This document shows positions 1-10,879 of a stretch of 64,000 nt of DNA, one piece after another (positions within the stretch are counted from its first letter, which is position 1; each line of letters begins with the position of its first letter). The position numbers and the translations under genes are program-made. Under the pieces are notes generated by a model. The model was not told the DNA's origin, made no database searches, and saw only the letters and a list, made by a program, of their open reading frames with translations. Source of the DNA: Obelidium mucronatum (lineage: Eukaryota; Chytridiomycota; Chytridiomycetes; Chytridiales; Chytriomycetaceae). The DNA lies in the NCBI GenBank assembly GCA_025765595.1, contig JAIVFH010000043.1, positions 1-64,000 on the forward strand, written 5' to 3'.

Positions 1-1765
1 AACTGGCACATCCATGAAACGTTGGGTAATGTGACGTTCGACATCCTCCGTCATTGCCATATTCAGCTGTGAAATTGGAGCTGCATCCGTATATTCCCGA
101 GTCAATCCCGTCCAAGAATTCAAGACCTTCCTGACCGGTTCGAAGGCCAACAACTGCTCCAGCTTAACAACACAACCGCTAGTGTTCATTGACTTCAGGA
201 TATCCGCTGCAACAGCTTCAGGATCCAGAACGCCGGAAGGCCCTTTCCTGACAAGCTTGTATGGTCTTTTTGGGGCTTGAGACTGCGGATCAAACTTGAC
301 AAACTTCTTTGGTGGCGCCTGAGCAACAGGAGTCGGAGGAGCTGGCTGACTTGTACCACTACTACTACCAAACACCTTCTTCAAGGTAGGTTTCGCAGGC
401 TCCGCAACAGGCCTTGAGACAGGCTTAGGCGGCTCCTCGACAAACTCACGGGTAGAGGAGCGGGTACGACGTTGAAGTTCATCGCCGTCGGCAGCATCTT
501 CAGCACGCCTCTTGATGAAAGCACGAGTTTCCAACACTTCAGCAGCCATCTGCTCAACAGTGAACAAACCATCGTCACCAAAACGCGCAACCATCGAATC
601 ATGAGTGTCGCGTATCTCACTATCCGAGACTTCAACCCCACACATTTGGGAGAACAACTTTGATGCCGGATAGATGTCACCATCCTCTTTCAATTCCAAG
701 TAGATTGGCGAATCTTCAAGACTGGGGTCTACTAATGGAACGTAGACGACGCCCGCAACATCGGCAGCAACATGCACTTCATTCAGAAATACCCGAACTG
801 ATGGCGTTTCTTCGACCCAAGGCTCCTCCTTCAATGTGGGACAGACTTGACGCGGTTCGACCCAAAGTTCGTCCATCAAAGTGTTTGCCATCCTCAACGA
901 CGAATAAGTTTCCTCGTCATTGTCCCCAAACTCGGATTCCGACAAATCGTAGTCGTCATAGTCAATAATACCATCGACCAGATTGGAACCTGAAGCAACA
1001 CCTGATCCGCCACCCTTTTCACTTGTGATTAACTTCCGACACCCGCCTTTTCTGATAGCAGGCGGTACTTTCTCACCCTTGAAAGTAATGAACAACTTCC
1101 CGAACCGTTCACCAACATCCACAGGCCAACCATTCTTTTTATCCAAGTTGAACTGGTTGCAATTTCTCACATCCCGAGACTCATGACCTGGTACTCCACA
1201 CGCATTATCACAGTACATGCACAGGAAAGGCGTTGACTTTGCCCCAGACTGTTGTCCGACAGCTTGATTAACTTCGACAACAGGATGACCACCAACTCCC
1301 GGCTGCAAAGACTTCAATAATTCCATCATACTGGCTTGATTCAACCTCATAGCCTCAAACTGCTGTCGTAAATCCTCAGTCGATGTTGATGCTGGCACAT
1401 CTGGGACAGGATTCTTTGCCACAGATTTCCCCTTCCGATCTTTTCGCCGCTTCCGCTCGTCCTCGGAATCGGTATCAGAATCAGAACTACTCGATGAATC
1501 CGAAGTGGAACTTGGAGAATCCTCGGATGAATCTTCAGAGTCAGTCGTCACCCGCTTCTTTTTCTTCTTCGATGAAACCGCTTTAACTTTCCGTAGCTTT
1601 TTGTCGAGACTTAGGATCATTCGACAAAAGCCCTTCCACTCCGAATTTTGCTTCCCATCAAGCCCAGTGCAAGCACCTCTTTGCATTCTAAACGTATCGG
1701 ATACAATAAAACGGAACGGAACGCTTCCTTTTGTGGTGCTCGGACTATCGCAATACAGTCCCTCA
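1..1765 (-). mobile_element. LTR-retrotransposon gag-pol fragment, open at window edge
   Basis: On the minus strand one frame stays open from about 1765 to base 1, so both ends of the protein are missing. Reading from the N-terminal side it shows a gag-like stretch, a Ser/Asp-rich low-complexity linker (about 1440-1560) and a Cys-rich knuckle (1221 down to 1159, C-x2-C...GH...C pattern). An acidic segment follows, then a Pro-rich linker leading into a region that runs off the window. This order resembles fungal Ty3/gypsy-type polyproteins, where a DUF4100-like segment lies between the zinc knuckle and the aspartic protease; that assignment is from memory. Protease, reverse transcriptase and integrase would lie outside the window. 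There is no LTR or primer-binding site upstream of gag, where host-like coding sequence begins instead. The copy is therefore 5' truncated. Confidence 0.72.
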
Positions 1766-2467
1766 CCTCAACTTCAAATCAAGAGTGAATGGGTGGACCC
1801 TGAAACCAACATAGTGACTGTGAAGTTTGCGGCTCCCGCAGGGCAATCCAATTTCAGCATTGCCATTCCTGTTAAAGGAAAATTTGCAGGTGGAGCAATT
1901 GTTGAAATCGGCAGGCACGCCGGCATGTGTGTGAAGGCGGAACAGATTCGAAGCAAAACGATCTTGACTGGGATTGTCGGATCAAATACAGCATGTGTTC
2001 TTCAGTTGCATATATCGTTGATGGATGGAAAGGAAGGGACTTTAGTTGTCAAGCCTTATTCGGATCTTCAACAGCGCTTTTCTGCGGTTATTGTTGGGGC
2101 AACAAAGGGTCCAGTGTTTGTAATGAATGGAGAACGAATTTCTGAAGATGTGTCATCTCCAGTTGACAGCGCGATAGGCCTCGATAATGTGGTAGACTCA
2201 AATCAAGACCTTGCAAAAGGATCCAGACCGCCAGCATTAATCGATATGGCTTTGGAAATAGTGGATTCCACTTGGGAAACTATGATTGAGATGACAGCAA
2301 ACTTGGTTCTATCGAGCTACGTTTCCATCTCCTCTCTCCTCTATGGGACTACGAACTTACGAGCAACATCCATATCTCATCAAAAATCTCGCTACGAGCA
2401 ACTTGATGAAGACCGAATTTTTGAGATGGTTTTGGAGCATGTATTGAATGAAAGTGATGCATTTTGA
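1766..2467 (+). CDS. 3' part of an unrecognised protein gene, 5' end lost at the retroelement
   Basis: An uninterrupted frame of about 230 codons ends at TGA 2465-2467. I do not recognise the family. The protein opens with beta-rich sequence (WVDPETNIVTVKFAAPAGQ near its start), has a conserved-looking central part with many Val/Ile/Gly residues, and ends in an acidic helix-like tail. The formal frame continues upstream to 1505, but that part is antisense to the retroelement gag region and is Ser-rich and unconvincing. I infer that the real upstream coding sequence has been replaced. The 3' end converges on the decarboxylase gene, with about 190 bp between stop codons. No start codon can be supported. 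Confidence 0.4.
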   Translation, partial: PQLQIKSEWVDPETNIVTVKFAAPAGQSNFSIAIPVKGKFAGGAIVEIGRHAGMCVKAEQIRSKTILTGIVGSNTACVLQLHISLMDGKEGTLVVKPYSDLQQRFSAVIVGATKGPVFVMNGERISEDVSSPVDSAIGLDNVVDSNQDLAKGSRPPALIDMALEIVDSTWETMIEMTANLVLSSYVSISSLLYGTTNLRATSISHQKSRYEQLDEDRIFEMVLEHVLNESDAF

Positions 2468-3975
2468 AACATATCCTAGCGGACATATCTTTCTTTTATA
2501 TTTTATTGAATTTAAATCTGGCGAGAGCGTGTTGATTGTAATTTCAAGTTAGCTTGTTTGAGGATGTAGCATAATACAGTGTGTTCATGCTCACGTTTAT
2601 TCAAAAAAAACCATTTAAATTATCCTGCGTTTCGTCTGCTCAATTCTAATTGCACGTTCACAACGACAGAACCGAATCAGTGATTCTCTCAAACACCGCA
2701 AACGCGTTATCAATATGAACATCCTCTGTCAATCGACTTCCAGGAACAAAGCGAATCACATCGGTATCGTTCAGTAATGTATGCGTGAGGAAGATTTCGC
2801 CGTCTTGATTGATCTTCTCGTAAACTCTGTTGGTCAAGTCATTGGCGCTTATTGTACTGGACAGTGGTGGTAGTACTTGAAAAGTAAGAAGCGACCAATT
2901 GGGACCAGTGACAATTTTGTATCTGTCTGGTCGCGATTCCAGGTGTGTCTTCATTCTTTGGCATTGGTTGATGTGCTGTAGCGAACATCAGTTTTAATTA
3001 TCAAGGCATAAAGAGTTAATGGTATCCTCTGCACCTTTCGAACATGCGCTCTCAATCCTTCGAGGCCGTAGGTTCTGATGACAAACCAGACCTTGAGCGC
3101 TCTAAAACGGCGTCCAAGTGGCAGCTGCCAATCGCGGTAGTCATTCACAAAACCACTACTGGAAGCAGCGTTTCGCAAATAAACGGGAGTAATGGACAAT
3201 GCATTCGTCAAATGCTTTCTGTTTCTGACCCTATTGATTTGTAACCCTTAGAATGAGCTCCCAACAGATTTATATACTCATCACTCACCACATTGGAGAG
3301 CAATCAAAATTAGTGAGCAACCACTTGTGCATATTGAAACTGAAAGAGTCAACTTTGTCTGTTCCTTCAAGAACACTTTGATATTCTGGGCACACGCATG
3401 CCGCCCCAGCCCAAGCCGCATCAATATTCACCCAAACGCCATGAGGAGCAGCAGCTAAAGCAATTCCAGGAATATCATCAGTGGCACCACTAGACGTGGT
3501 TCCAATTGTCGCGGTGACGTAGAATGGAATCAGTCCAGCTGCAATATCTTCCTTTATAGCGGCTGCGACAGTTTCTCCGCGCAAAGAAAATGTAACGGGA
3601 TCCACTTCCAATGCTCTGAAACGAACATTTGCGATCGTGCACCCCTTCTTTGTCGATGAATGCGTCTGTGTTGAGCCATAGGCAATAAACTTGGAAGACA
3701 AAGCGTGCACTTCGTCTTCAGATAAACCTTGAGACAAAGAGTCCACCATCCTTTGTCGGGCAGCGATAATGGCAACGCAAATTGCTTCCGAAGCCGACCC
3801 CTGAATAATCCCACCTCCATCACCATTTGAAAGGAAACCTTCATCCAAACCAATGGCTTTCGCAACCTGCATGATATTGAATAAATTTGATGGCATTTTT
3901 TAAGAGACGCACCCAGTCCATCATAATTGTCTCCAATTCCGTATATGAAGGACTCGTCTGCCAATTGAAACCAAT

Positions 3976-5125
3976 TGTTACAAGTACAACCGAAACAAGA
4001 TACGAAGGCTCCGATTCGAATTAGATTAAGAGTCTTCGTCGCTGCCGTTGCACAGGATAGATGATAGATGTGTGTGTGTGTGTAGAAGAATAGATGGTTC
4101 GACTACGACAGTATTCCGACAGCGTGTGTGACGACAAGCGGCCGGTGCTGAATTATGGGCGGTCGACAAATCCTAATTAAACCTTCGAAACAGCGCGTCA
4201 ATAAACGATTTCCACGCGCGGCAAGGCAAGGCAAGGGTCGAGGAAGCGGTGGTGTACCTTCGAAACAGCGCGTCAATAAACGATTTCCACGCGCGGCAAG
4301 GCAAGGCAAGGGTCGAGGAAGCGGTGGTGTACCTTTAGGTTCAAAGACAAGAACAAACAGTGTCAGAACCCCAAGTCAAAGCCAAGCACAGCCACCAACG
4401 ATTCAAGTACCTTCGAAACAGCGCGTCAATAAACGATTTCCACGCGCGGCAAGGCAAGGCAAGGGTCGAGGAAGCGGTGGTGTACCTAAGAGAGAGTCGA
4501 TGTAATGTCCAAACAATCGACAGAAGGGAGAGACAAGGTGGGAGTTTTAACAAAAGGCAATTTGGGATTTATTAAAAGATAGAAAAGGATACCTTTAGGT
4601 TCAAAGACAAGAACAAACAGTGTCAGAACCCCAAGTCAAAGCCAAGCACAGCCACCAACGATTCAAGTACCTAAACCACCATAAGACAACAACCCCCATC
4701 CAATCCAACTAAACTACCTTCGAAACAGCGCGTCAATAAACGATTTCCACGCGCGGCAAGGCAAGGCAAGGGTCGAGGAAGCGGTGGTGTACCTTCAAGA
4801 ACAATCCATCCAATCAGCAAACAAATCCAACCCAACAATGCCACCAAAAACACCCAAACCTAAGAGAGAGTCGATGTAATGTCCAAACAATCGACAGAAG
4901 GGAGAGACAAGGTGGGAGTTTTAACAAAAGGCAATTTGGGATAAGAAAAAGAGCCAAGCACAAAAGGTATAAAATCAAAAGATCCCCAAAATTTCCAACA
5001 AAATAACCAAGCACTTTCAATCAAGGGGAAAAACAAGAAATGGGGAAAAATCACGAAATTTAATAAATGTGGGAAGAAAGTAAACTAATACTAATAATAA
5101 AACCGCTTCCGGCAGGGGTGTAACA
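3976..5125. mobile_element. 1150-bp insertion with TG...CA ends and 4-bp target duplication (solo-LTR-like)
   Basis: The plus strand begins TGTTACA (3976-3982) and ends TGTAACA (5119-5125), a 7-bp terminal inverted repeat with TG...CA ends. Both sides carry CAAT (3972-3975 and 5126-5129). Removing the element plus one CAAT makes the decarboxylase frame continuous across a conserved motif, so the borders are exact. TG...CA ends and a 4-bp duplication fit an LTR left alone after recombination. No gag, pol or transposase frame is present, and no second LTR. A short TG microsatellite (about 4071-4083) and nested direct repeats lie inside. A non-autonomous DNA element with tiny inverted repeats is the alternative. 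Confidence 0.75.
4181..4942. repeat. ACCT-delimited modular repeat mosaic inside the insertion
   Basis: Three repeated modules are shuffled here and separated by ACCT. Module A (71 bp) is at 4185-4255, 4260-4330, 4413-4483 and 4720-4790. Module B (74 bp) is at 4335-4408 and 4595-4668. Module C (about 80 bp) begins at 4488 and 4862. Unique spacers at 4673-4715 and 4795-4857 are also bounded by ACCT. Copies of each module are virtually identical. On the minus strand every boundary reads AGGT, so each module begins GT and ends AG. Short frames across these repeats are artefacts. Confidence 0.85.
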
Positions 5126-5743
5126 CAATGGCATTGAACATGGAAGAGTACATTTCTCCGAGAATCCCAGGGAAAGACGAGTTTGCTGGGAAGAAGGAAA
5201 AGAAGCTTGGATGCTGCCAATGCGTGATCCCTGTTAAACAGCATTATGGTTGGCAGTTTTGTAGCAGTTCAGACACAAACGGGGCACTGCTGTCAAAAAA
5301 TCAAAGCAAGAACCTGGCATAATCTTAGACTCTATATCACTTTGAATATCCTCCCACTTCTCTGGGTATTCGGGGGGGTCGGAGGGGATGAGTTTCCCAA
5401 GAAAGCCCGGCTCTACTGTCGACAGCGGGTTGATTACAGCATCTTGGCTGGACGGAGAAGTGCCAGACGCCGCCAGATCTTCGTAATATTTTGCGATGCG
5501 TTCGACGGCCTCGTGTCCTCTCTTGCGGAATTCATTGGCGTCCATTTTGGATTAGAAATGATGTGGCCACCCAGCCACAATTCTTACCTGGATTCTTCAT
5601 ATTGGCAAAATTCATTTGCGATGTAGTCTGTTGGCAGAACTTTGTTCTTCATCATCGCATAGCGCGAGTGTATTCAGACGCCAATATTCTTTATTTTCAA
5701 ATCCTATACAAGTGAATGTAAAAAGTAAAGACGGATGAAGAAA

Positions 5744-5929
5744 TCATTTGCTTAATCCTTTTTCCCGCTTGAGCTCCTTTACCGCGGCTGCAAGAGCTTC
5801 GGGGTTGACGCCTTGCTCACAAAGTGCAACGCAGATGGCCAGTGTTTCTTTATCGAGTCCAGTTTCGAGCAGAAGCGACATTTGGTGCAAAACCGAGAGT
5901 GTTTCTTTTGCTTGCGAAGCTTTGTCCAT
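5744..5929 (-). CDS. MZT1: MOZART1 (mitotic-spindle organizing protein 1)
   Basis: A 61-residue single-exon protein. It matches MOZART1 along its length: a helical N-terminus, the block LLETGLDKETLAICVALCEQG (core LDKETLAICV), then GVNPEALAAAVKELKRE. MZT1 binds the N-terminal regions of gamma-tubulin complex proteins and helps recruit or activate gamma-TuRC at spindle poles and centrosome-like organisers. Size agrees with the family (roughly 60-80 residues). The start is the first ATG of the frame. The gene is divergent from the PP4 gene, with 48 bp between start codons. Confidence 0.92.
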   Translation of the reverse strand: MDKASQAKETLSVLHQMSLLLETGLDKETLAICVALCEQGVNPEALAAAVKELKREKGLSK

Positions 5930-5977
5930 TGAGGAATAAATAAATAATAAGAGATAAATTAAACTTAAATTAATTCA
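5930..5977. promoter_or_regulatory. 48-bp divergent start-to-start spacer, MZT1 / PP4
   Basis: Only 48 AT-rich bases separate the ATG of MZT1 (minus) from the ATG of the PP4 catalytic subunit (plus). Both 5' UTRs and any core promoter must lie here, or one transcript must start inside the other gene. No clear TATA box or named motif can be assigned. Confidence 0.5.
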
Positions 5978-7472
5978 ATGTCTTCAGACTTGGATGCCCA
6001 AATCGAACAACTCAAACGATGCGAGCCGATAACTGAAGCACAAGTGCGGGATCTTTGCTTAAAAGCGCGCGAAATCCTGATTGAAGAGAGCAATGTACAA
6101 GTACGGAAAACATCACACTCAATCAGACCCACAGACTACAGCCTAACCTCAGCCATATGTTCACTTGTAGAAAATCGGCGCACCAGTCACAATTTGCGGA
6201 GATATTCACGGCCAATTTTATGATTTGATGGAACTGTTTCGTGTTGGTGGTTCTTGTCCAGAGACAAACTATCTTTTTATGGGTGAGTGGTCGGTCCCGC
6301 TTTGGAAAATAGCGAATACAGTGTACATTTGATCCGAATGAGCGGTACTGCTACATCGCTCTGGTATTATGACGGTGAATCCTGATTTGGAAACGGTCAA
6401 CAAATCAACTTCAAATAGAGTAACAAAGGATTCACTGTACTTGAATAATCAAAAATGAAGCATTGGGTGGTCCTTCACGAAAAAATATTGACTCTCTCCC
6501 TCTCTCATTTAGGGGACTTCGTCGATCGAGGATTCTATAGCGTCGAAACATTTCTTCTCCTCCTAGCATTAAAGGTTGCAAACAATGCAGCTTGCCTAAT
6601 GAAGGAATATCATTCTTTTGTTAAAACGGCGCTTTCCAAAACTCTTCCTCCACATATCTAAACAGGTCCGATACCCAGATAGAATCACATTAATTCGTGG
6701 GAACCACGAATCGCGACAAATCACACAAGTATACGGCTTCTATGACGAATGTTTGAGGAAATATGGGAGTGTCAATGTGTGGAGATATTGTTGTGATGTG
6801 TTTGATTATTTGAGTTTGAGTGCTATTATTGATGACCGGATTTTTTGTGTTCATGGAGGATTGAGTCCGAGTGTGAATGCTTTGGATCAGGTTTCAATTG
6901 TTGTTTTATCTGTTTTCCCTTCCCTAGTGTTAACGCTGCTCCTTCTTTTGTTTCTAGATACGCGTGATTGATCGGAAACAAGAAGTACCCCACGATGGAG
7001 CAATGTGCGATCTCTTGTGGAGTGACCCAGAAGAGATTGAAGGGTGGGGACTCAGTCCAAGAGGTGCTGGATACTTGTTTGGTGGCGACATTGTGTCACA
7101 ATTCGTTCATAACAACAAGTTGGATTTGATTGCACGGGCTCATCAACTGGTTATGGAAGGATGTGAGTTATTTGCTGTTTTTGTTTCTTTGGGTTTTTAA
7201 TTGTCGTTTCATGACCATCAGATAAACTCATGTTCAAAGATACAATCGTCACTGTATGGTCGGCTCCTAATTATTGTTATCGATGTGGGAATGTCGCAGC
7301 GATTCTGGAGTTTGATGAGAGTCTCAAAACAAATTACAAAATATTTGAGGCCGCTCCACAGGTAAAGCGCAAAGCTTCTCATTTAAATGAGATTTAATTA
7401 TTTGTTTGCCTTGTAAATTAGGACTCTCGTGGACTGCCTGCTAAGAAACCTGTTCCTGACTACTTTTTATGA
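5978..7472 (+). CDS. PPP4C: Serine/threonine protein phosphatase 4 catalytic subunit
   Basis: Seven exons: 5978-6100, 6171-6282, 6513-6574, 6666-6890, 6958-7162, 7222-7361 and 7422-7472. Together they encode 305 residues, against about 307 in animal PP4C. PPP-family metal-binding and catalytic motifs are all present: GDIHG (residues 51-55), GDFVDRG (79-85), GNHE (111-114), then the [11 protein letters not shown] loop and the C-terminal DYFL, whose last Leu is the methylated residue in PP2A-like enzymes. The N-terminus ([16 protein letters not shown]) and the [20 protein letters not shown] stretch favour PP4 over PP2A or PP6. The enzyme acts in nucleus and cytosol on DNA-damage, centrosome and splicing substrates. 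All introns are GT-AG; the second (230 nt) is the longest. Confidence 0.95.
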
Positions 7473-7578
7473 ATTCAAGTGCACTTGGTTTTAAATTATT
7501 TTTGCAACTTGAGCTTTTGAGTAAATTGCGAGAAATTATGGGACTGGAGCAATAAATATATCTGGGCTCTATTAAATA

Positions 7579-8869
7579 TCAAACTGATGTTCTCTGTCCC
7601 TCTTGGAGAAGTATCTTTTCCTGCTGACGTTCCAACCAATCGCAGTCCGGTTGATAAATACAAGAATTACATTTGAAGGAAACTTCTTCGATAGTCTGTT
7701 GAAAGAAGGAACATGAATTGTAGTGTAAAAAAGAAAAAAAAAGCATACCCCGGCGCCATCCAATTCGCTACATTCTATCCGACCTTGCCAAAACGCAACC
7801 CCTCTTTCAATTTTGTTCTCAACCCATTCGTTATCATACAATTCCTTTTGACAACCAATCACGATACTGGGATCCTTTTGCCACCGATACTCAATTTCCA
7901 TAGTTTCAGAAACGCGGGGAATAAACTTGAACCAATCCAGCGCGATGGGTAGCAAAGTTGAAAGCGTTTGGGGAGGCCCGTCAAGATCCAAGCTTTCGGC
8001 ACTGAGGGACGCGTTTGGCTCACATAGAAGTTCCCGCGCATAGCTTTGAACTTGCAAAGAAAATGTTTTTGATGGATCTAGATGAGAGAGTGCTTGGAAA
8101 AAGAATAGTTCCAAGCTCTCCGACCTCTCGTTTGTGGCAGTCCATGGTCTTCGAGGGATGGCAGCGTTGGTGGAATCATTTCCGGAAAGTTGATTAAGAA
8201 GCCGGGTATAAAGAGATACTTGAAACTTGTTTTGGATCCTTTGGGACGCATTTGGCATACTTTTCGCTGAACGTGTTTTGGTGTCTGATAAAACGTAAGC
8301 ATAGTGAGGTACTGCAGGTTCGTCTTTTGAATTTGGGATCATGCAACGGCGTTCAATTTGATCAACGATACCGTACGTCAGGAAAGGTCCAACCCGACCA
8401 ATAACCGGCACTTCGCGGGCAATTCCTGCAGAGAAGCCATATGGCAATTGAGACAAAAGTCCGAACGAAAACTTGACTCTTTCCCTCACCTGTATCCAGA
8501 AGCACATTAATGGCAGCAACCATATCGAGAAGCTTTACGGCCCACCAGTCTTCTTTGGTTGCCGTTTGAACCACTTTGGATTCGGGCATCACTTTCGACT
8601 CCAATTCGCGGTGAATTGCATTTCCAGTCTTCATTTCAGCAGAAGCAGGTTGTACAATAGACGAAGTTGCATTATAGAAAGCTTTCTGCTCGCACCACTG
8701 CAAAAGGAGTTAAATAGAGTCAGTGCCGGCCGGACAACACAGTTCTGCCACTTACAAGCAAAGACGTAAAGTCAGACACGCTCAGCCAGCCTTTTCGGTG
8801 CTTTGCTTTGATATCTTTCACGTTCTTTTTCAGGATTCGCGGGCTCGGCGGCCTTAGTGCGGTTGCCAT
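7579..8869 (-). CDS. EXO5: Exonuclease V homologue (EXO5/Dem1)
   Basis: Exons 8869-8756, 8697-8490, 8425-7749 and 7695-7579 encode about 371 residues. EXO5 is a single-strand-specific, Fe-S-dependent DNA exonuclease of the PD-(D/E)XK fold; it works in mitochondria in yeast and in the nucleus in animals. Seen here: SVSDF near the N-terminus, the WCE motif that supplies the first cluster cysteine, the nuclease-core DTKTR motif after YVLSDTKTR, and EYRWQ. The last exon carries EVSFKCNSCIYQPDC, giving the remaining Cys ligands. That last exon is only found in frame after splicing at caacag; reading through the intron gives a spurious C-terminus. The start is ATG 8869, because the upstream in-frame ATG would extend into the neighbour's 5' region. 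Confidence 0.93.
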
Positions 8870-8911
8870 CTCCCCTTTTTGGTAAAAACTTCTTATAAAA
8901 ACCAAAGCCAA
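8870..8911. promoter_or_regulatory. 42-bp divergent start-to-start spacer, EXO5 / GT71
   Basis: The proposed start codons of EXO5 (minus) and the GT71 enzyme (plus) are 42 bp apart. An in-frame alternative ATG of the GT71 gene (8879) would cut the spacer to 9 bp, which is one reason to prefer 8912. No recognisable core-promoter element is visible. Confidence 0.4.
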
Positions 8912-10639
8912 ATGAAGACAGCCCAACGCAACCGGAAACTCTTCCAGCTATTTGGAATTGTTTTTCTTGCGCTTGGCGGCCTTTCGTCCATTATATTTGC
9001 CTTCGAAGAGCAACTCTCGGATGAGCAACACTCAGCCAGGCACTCTCAGCGGCCGCTCATCCAGATTCCTCTCGAGTATTCAGACGAATCTCTTACTGGC
9101 GAAGAACGCGAAATGCGCAATAAATGGAGTCTATTTCTGGCCCAAAACCTGTCAACACAAGCTGTCCAGAACCTAGCATCATCGCCTTCGCAGAGACACA
9201 AACGCGGAATTCTTTTTGTCGGTGGGATATCCTCGGAATCTATAGCAAATACAGTTTACGCTGTGCAAGTGCTCCGGTATTTAACCTGCCAGTTGCCTGT
9301 CGAATATGCCCACTTGGATACCGAACCTCTTGACTTTGACGGCCTGAAACAGCTTTCTGAAAACAAAATATCAATTCGTTCTTTTTCTGCACCAAAAGAC
9401 GCGGTGTGGTCGCATAGAAACATTGAGCTTGGATCCGCAAAACCAACCGCTATACTCACATCACCCTTCCAGCAGCTCATTTTCATGGATCCAGATATTC
9501 TACCTCTTCAAAACCCCTCTTCATTATTTCAAACCCCTGAATTCATACAGACAGGCGCTCTGTTTTGGCCAGATTATCGACCAACATCTGCCAAAAACAA
9601 AATTTGGGCCATTATGGGATTCAAAACCGCTACATATACGCGAGAATGGGATTCCGGATTTATGGTTTTGGACAAACAGAATCTATTTGTCTTGAACGCG
9701 TTGAGAATGGCGCAGTTCCTTTGTAATGATGCGAAGTTCTACTTCAACTACTTTTGGGGAGATAAGGAAGCGTTTCGATGGGCTTTCGCGATTGTTGGAA
9801 GAGATCAAGCTGCGAAACTTCCGGATAAAGCGGTTGGACGGAGCTGGAAGAACCAACTTTTTGGGCTTTTGAAGCACAAGACGCCACAGAAAGAGGATCT
9901 TAATCTCACTGCCGAAAATGACGCAAAAGAATCAATCCCAGCTACTCAAATATTAAATGGGGGCGCTGAATTGAATCAATCGGCTGTTTCTCTGGCCGAA
10001 CTTAAAGTGGACAACAGCTACACAGGACAAGGAGTTTACTTTTACATCAACCCCAACTCTCCACATCCTGTAGGAATCATCGAAAAGGATTTAAAATACA
10101 AACCCACAAACAAATCCCTGAAACCGATTTCTTCCGCACCCAAAGCCACACCAACGATCTTTCTCCATCAAAGTCCAAAATATTCAATTGTTCAGCAAAA
10201 TTCCTATGAAATTCAACCATCCACACTCTTTTGCGGACAGAGTTTTCTTCAATTTGACATTTCCGGAACAAAACCGCTATTCATGCACATGACACGACTG
10301 AAGCTATTTACTTTGTTCAAAGGACTCGAAGACAGTGCCTCTACTTGGCCTTTCCATGTCGCTCAGACGTACATTCCACCAGATGGGAACCACGAATTAG
10401 AGTTCGGTGGAACGGGTTGTATGCATGTGCCCGGATACAATGCGACGAGGTGCTGCCGTTTGGGGAGGCTGGAATCAATGGAAGTTGTCACTTATGGTGA
10501 TTTTTTCTTTCCCCATGCATGCGTGCTCTTTTATTTATGTGGTTCGTTCTAATCCTTGCTGGTAGAATTTTCCAAAGTGTATCCTTCGATAAGAGATTTG
10601 TATAGTCGGTTTTATACGAACAGCACTACTGATTCCTAA
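8912..10639 (+). CDS. Alpha-mannosyltransferase of the MNN1/GT71 family
   Basis: Exon 1 is 8912-10496; a small second exon, 10566-10639, supplies the true C-terminus, for about 552 residues. Residues about 8-32 form one hydrophobic helix (signal anchor) after a short basic tail: a type II Golgi protein. A stem region leads into the GT domain with GILFVGG, then FMDPDILPL (the DxD-type metal/GDP-mannose site) and the DSGFMVLDK block, followed by a GDKEAFRWAF motif; this is the fungal GT71 (MNN1/MNT2/BMT-like) pattern. The family adds mannose to N- or O-glycans of cell-wall proteins. About 100 poorly conserved residues lie between the DKEAF block and the Cys-containing C-terminal part. The retained-intron reading ends at a stop in the intron. 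Confidence 0.88.
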
Positions 10640-10879
10640 TTTAACTTTAATTTGGAACGGAATATCCACAAACACCACAACGCTCCATCAGGATTTTTTT
10701 ATTGCACAGCCCAGTACTTTTATGCGTACTAAAAATAAAAAATAAGAAAGCACGAATGTTTATTGAAAATAAGTCTACCTCGGTGTATCTATGAAAAAAT
10801 GAGCTCTAAAGAATCGACAGCTAATAAGCAAGAACAAAGAAAAAAAGCAACGGGAGGGGCAGGTGTGATTCTGACAAAA

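Larger units (their letters stand above)
2658..5545 (-). pseudogene. Aromatic-L-amino-acid decarboxylase, interrupted by a 1150-bp insertion
   Basis: A PLP-dependent group II decarboxylase of the DDC/tyrosine decarboxylase family, which would convert aromatic L-amino acids to amines in the cytosol. Exons on the minus strand: 5545-5314, 5230-5126, [insertion 5125-3976], 3971-3913, 3866-3289, 3230-3035 and 2975-2658, with GT-AG introns of 46-83 nt. Without the insertion the parts keep frame and give about 495 residues, the family's usual length. Visible family features are the MDANEFRKRG start, a THWQHP block, the SPSYTELETIMMDW block, GGGIIQGSASEA, the PLP-lysine motif NMHKWLL, and YRDWQLPLGRRFRALK. 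The insertion sits inside the codons around FNAI/GFNW in exon 2. It has stops in the gene frame and no clean splice pair at its edges, so this allele probably makes no full-length enzyme. All other exons look intact, which suggests a recent hit. Confidence 0.9.

Noticed and set aside
1505..1765. N-terminal third of the 320-codon plus-strand frame
   Set aside because: Antisense to the retroelement gag region; Ser/Phe-rich by reversal of the acidic linker.
4155..4505. Lys/Arg-rich 116-codon frame and antisense frames in the repeat mosaic
   Set aside because: They are translations of the A/B modules inside the insertion; the repeat period (75 bp, a multiple of 3) keeps frames open by chance.
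4185..4790. Spaced identical repeats suggesting a CRISPR array
   Set aside because: Repeats are 71-80 bp of three kinds with irregular order, in a eukaryotic transposon-like insertion.
7572..7750. C-terminus of EXO5 read straight through from 7750
   Set aside because: That reading crosses a T-rich intron and loses the Fe-S cysteines; splicing restores the CxxC...C motif in another frame.
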